Shown here piece after piece: positions 13,101 through 14,654 of a stretch of DNA of 14,654 nucleotides. Numbering within the stretch: the first letter of the stretch is position 1; each line of letters begins with the position of its first letter. Under the pieces are notes generated by a model. It was not told where the DNA came from, searched no databases, and saw only the letters and a list, made by a program, of their open reading frames with translations. The position numbers were made by a program, and so were the translations under genes. Source of the DNA: UBA7239 sp035456205 (GTDB taxonomy: Bacteria > Pseudomonadota > Gammaproteobacteria > Pseudomonadales > UBA7239); the NCBI GenBank assembly GCA_035456205.1, contig DATIDQ010000198.1, positions 1-14,654 on the forward strand, read 5' to 3'.

Positions 13101-13652
13101 ATGGGTAAAATTGACAAGCAGGGCGACAAATATATTGTCGCCAAACTGTTCTTCGGGGCAGTGGGCATGTTTGCTTTTGCCATGTTTGTGATGCCGCCGT
13201 TTTATAATTTGCTGTGTAGTGTGTTGGATATTAACTCTCCGCGTCTAAGTAATAAAAAGGCTTATGTTGCGGAAGATGTAAAGATAGATCAGACACGGCT
13301 AGTCAAGGTGCAATTCGTAACTATCAATAGTGCGAATATGCCTTGGGAGTTCCGGTCTCAGGTAACGTCGGTGGAAGTTCATCCAGGCGAGCCAACGCGA
13401 GTAGTATTTTTTGCACGAAATCCTACCGATAAAAAAATGGTAGGGCAGGCAGTACCCAGCATTGTTCCAGAAAGTGCAGTGCAATTTTTTCATAAAACAG
13501 AATGCTTTTGCTTTACCCAGCAGATTCTGGATGCGAAACAAGAAATTGATATGCCAGTGGTGTTTATAGTGGATCAGGCATTACCTGCTGATGTACGTAC
13601 GATTACCCTGAGTTATACGCTGTTTGATGTAACAGCGAGTAAAACCCCATAA
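13101..13652 (+). CDS. ctaG: Cytochrome c oxidase assembly protein Cox11/CtaG (CuB insertion)
   Basis: Copper chaperone needed to build the CuB centre of subunit I. The 183-residue product has one N-terminal membrane helix (about 14-35, AKLFFGAVGMFAFAMFVMPPFY) followed by the conserved Cys39, then a periplasmic immunoglobulin-like domain. The copper-binding motif KTECFCF carries Cys135 and Cys137, and MPWEFRSQVTSVEVHPGE is also characteristic. The ATG at 13101 is the first possible start, because an in-frame TGA lies at 13089. No good Shine-Dalgarno is visible before it, unlike coxA and coxC, so a low translation rate suited to an assembly factor is possible. It lies 30 bases after coxA and 12 before coxC. 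This name should not be confused with the unrelated Bacillus CtaG. Confidence 0.96.
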   Translation: MGKIDKQGDKYIVAKLFFGAVGMFAFAMFVMPPFYNLLCSVLDINSPRLSNKKAYVAEDVKIDQTRLVKVQFVTINSANMPWEFRSQVTSVEVHPGEPTRVVFFARNPTDKKMVGQAVPSIVPESAVQFFHKTECFCFTQQILDAKQEIDMPVVFIVDQALPADVRTITLSYTLFDVTASKTP

Positions 13653-13664
13653 CTGGAGAGCATT

Positions 13665-14618
13665 ATGGCAAGCGAACACAGTCAGTCTACTTACTACGTT
13701 CCGGAGCAAAGCAAGTATCCATTTCTTGCGTCTTGTGGTATCGCCACAATGCTCGTGGGTGTTGCTACTTGGCTTAATAATTTGCATGCACACCAACAGG
13801 GTAGTCCCGCAATTTTGATTGTCGGTTTTCTGATTTTAGCGGCAGTATTGTTTAACTGGTTTGGCACGGCTATCGGTGAAAACATCAAGGGCATGAATAG
13901 CCAGCAACTTAAGCGCTCTTATCGTATTGGTATGCAGTGGTTTATTTTTTCTGAAGTTATGTTTTTCTTCACGTTTTTTGGCGGCTTGTTTTATTTGCGT
14001 GTATTAGTTGGCCCGTGGTTATCTGGTGAAGGCGTGGGGCATTTTACCAATACTATGTTGTGGAATGGCTTTCATTTTAGTTGGCCATTGATGGAAACTC
14101 CTCAGCAGGCAATTGGCGGTGCTGCAAATCAGATTATGGCTAATGGCGGCGTTTTTGTCGGCCCAGAAAAAAATATGTCATGGCCTGGTTTTGCCAACGC
14201 TATTCATTGGTTGCCGCTGTGGAATACTATTTTCCTCGTAACCTCATCTGTTACATGTGAAATCGCTCACCATGCATTGAAGGCCAACAACCGCGGCATG
14301 TTTAAATTTATGCTGGCTATTACTCTGTTGTTGGGTTTTACCTTTGTATATTTTCAAGCCATTGAATATCACGAAGCATACACGGAGTATGGCCTGACAC
14401 TACATGCGGGCGTCTACGGTACGACCTTCTTTATGTTGACTGGTTTTCACGGGTTTCATGTATGTCTTGGTGCATTTATTTTACTAGTGATGTTTTTCCG
14501 TGCATTAAAAGGTCATTTCAATAAAGATGATCATTTTGGTTTTGAGGGCGCTTCCTGGTACTGGCACTTTGTTGATGTGGTCTGGTTGTTTTTGGTGGCG
14601 GTCGTTTACGTATTCTGA
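13665..14618 (+). CDS. coxC: Cytochrome c oxidase subunit III
   Basis: Non-catalytic core subunit that stabilises proton uptake and binds lipids in the oxidase, 317 residues with about seven membrane helices. Conserved parts include YYVPEQSKYPFLAS at the N-terminus, the QWFIFSEVMFFFTFFGG helix with the buried Glu97, the SVTCEIAHHALKANNRG segment, QAIEYHEAYTEYGLTLHAGVYGTTFFMLTGFHGFHV, and the C-terminal SWYWHFVDVVWLFLVAVVYVF. The stretch from about residue 120 to 182 is a long soluble loop compared with the 270-residue Paracoccus type; such loops are common in gammaproteobacteria. Start: ATG at 13665 with GGAGAG six bases upstream. The gene is complete and ends 36 bases before the window edge. 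Confidence 0.97.
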   Translation: MASEHSQSTYYVPEQSKYPFLASCGIATMLVGVATWLNNLHAHQQGSPAILIVGFLILAAVLFNWFGTAIGENIKGMNSQQLKRSYRIGMQWFIFSEVMFFFTFFGGLFYLRVLVGPWLSGEGVGHFTNTMLWNGFHFSWPLMETPQQAIGGAANQIMANGGVFVGPEKNMSWPGFANAIHWLPLWNTIFLVTSSVTCEIAHHALKANNRGMFKFMLAITLLLGFTFVYFQAIEYHEAYTEYGLTLHAGVYGTTFFMLTGFHGFHVCLGAFILLVMFFRALKGHFNKDDHFGFEGASWYWHFVDVVWLFLVAVVYVF

Positions 14619-14636
14619 TGCGCAACTTGTGTAAAT

Positions 14637-14654
14637 AAAAAGGCCCGCATTGCG
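14637..14654 (+). terminator. Likely left half of a terminator after coxC, cut by window end
   Basis: AAAAAGGCCCGC-ATT-GCG begins 18 bases after the coxC stop and runs into the window edge. The first three pairs (CGC/GCG) are visible. If the next bases read GGCCTTTTT, it would be a strong bidirectional terminator like the one after rpoH. Confidence 0.5.

Noticed and set aside
1..14654. CRISPR, tRNA, rRNA, insertion sequence or attachment site
   Set aside because: No spaced direct repeats, cloverleaf-like segment, transposase or long terminal inverted repeats were seen on either strand by reading; a covariance-model scan would settle small RNAs.

Overview
The window is a gene-dense stretch of a Gram-negative bacterial chromosome, almost certainly a gammaproteobacterium. 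The lipid A/Kdo enzyme WaaA, a close match in length and motifs to enterobacterial-type RpoH, oligopeptidase A (PrlC) followed by a YheV-type zinc ribbon, and a coxB-coxA-ctaG-coxC cluster whose subunit II carries a fused cytochrome c all fit the Pseudomonas/Cellvibrio side of that class. The sulfotransferase and the 3-ketosteroid-dehydrogenase-like flavoprotein are often seen in marine and soil members. The genus cannot be fixed from the sequence.

Layout, left to right: the 3' part of a sulfotransferase-family gene (cut by the window edge); gcvH, the lipoyl carrier of the glycine cleavage system, standing alone; rpoH, the heat-shock sigma factor, with a good sigmaE-like promoter upstream; and, converging on rpoH through a shared bidirectional terminator, waaA (Kdo transferase). 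Divergent from waaA is a tight two-gene operon of an uncharacterised DAO-type FAD oxidoreductase and a short aldo/keto reductase with an intact catalytic tetrad. Next comes a 568-residue KstD-like flavoprotein, which converges on a gamma-class carbonic anhydrase-like gene with one base between the stop codons. Divergent from that gene are prlC and, overlapping it by 4 bases, a small CxxC/CxxC zinc-ribbon protein of the YheV type. After a terminator-like hairpin and a strong sigma70 promoter comes the terminal oxidase operon: subunit II with CuA and haem c, subunit I with all haem and copper ligands, the CuB assembly factor Cox11/CtaG, and subunit III.

Functionally the window mixes envelope biosynthesis (waaA), stress control (rpoH), proteolysis (prlC), one-carbon metabolism (gcvH), aerobic respiration (cox) and several redox enzymes of unknown substrate. 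The cox genes form one functional unit; the others are adjacent rather than pathway partners, apart from the FAD oxidoreductase/aldo-keto reductase pair and the prlC/zinc-ribbon pair.

I found no mobile elements, CRISPR arrays, tRNA or rRNA genes, and no intergenic gap longer than about 150 bases. I found no convincing new defence or mobile system. The least understood parts are the FAD/AKR pair, the substrate of the KstD-like protein, and the PrlC/zinc-ribbon coupling.
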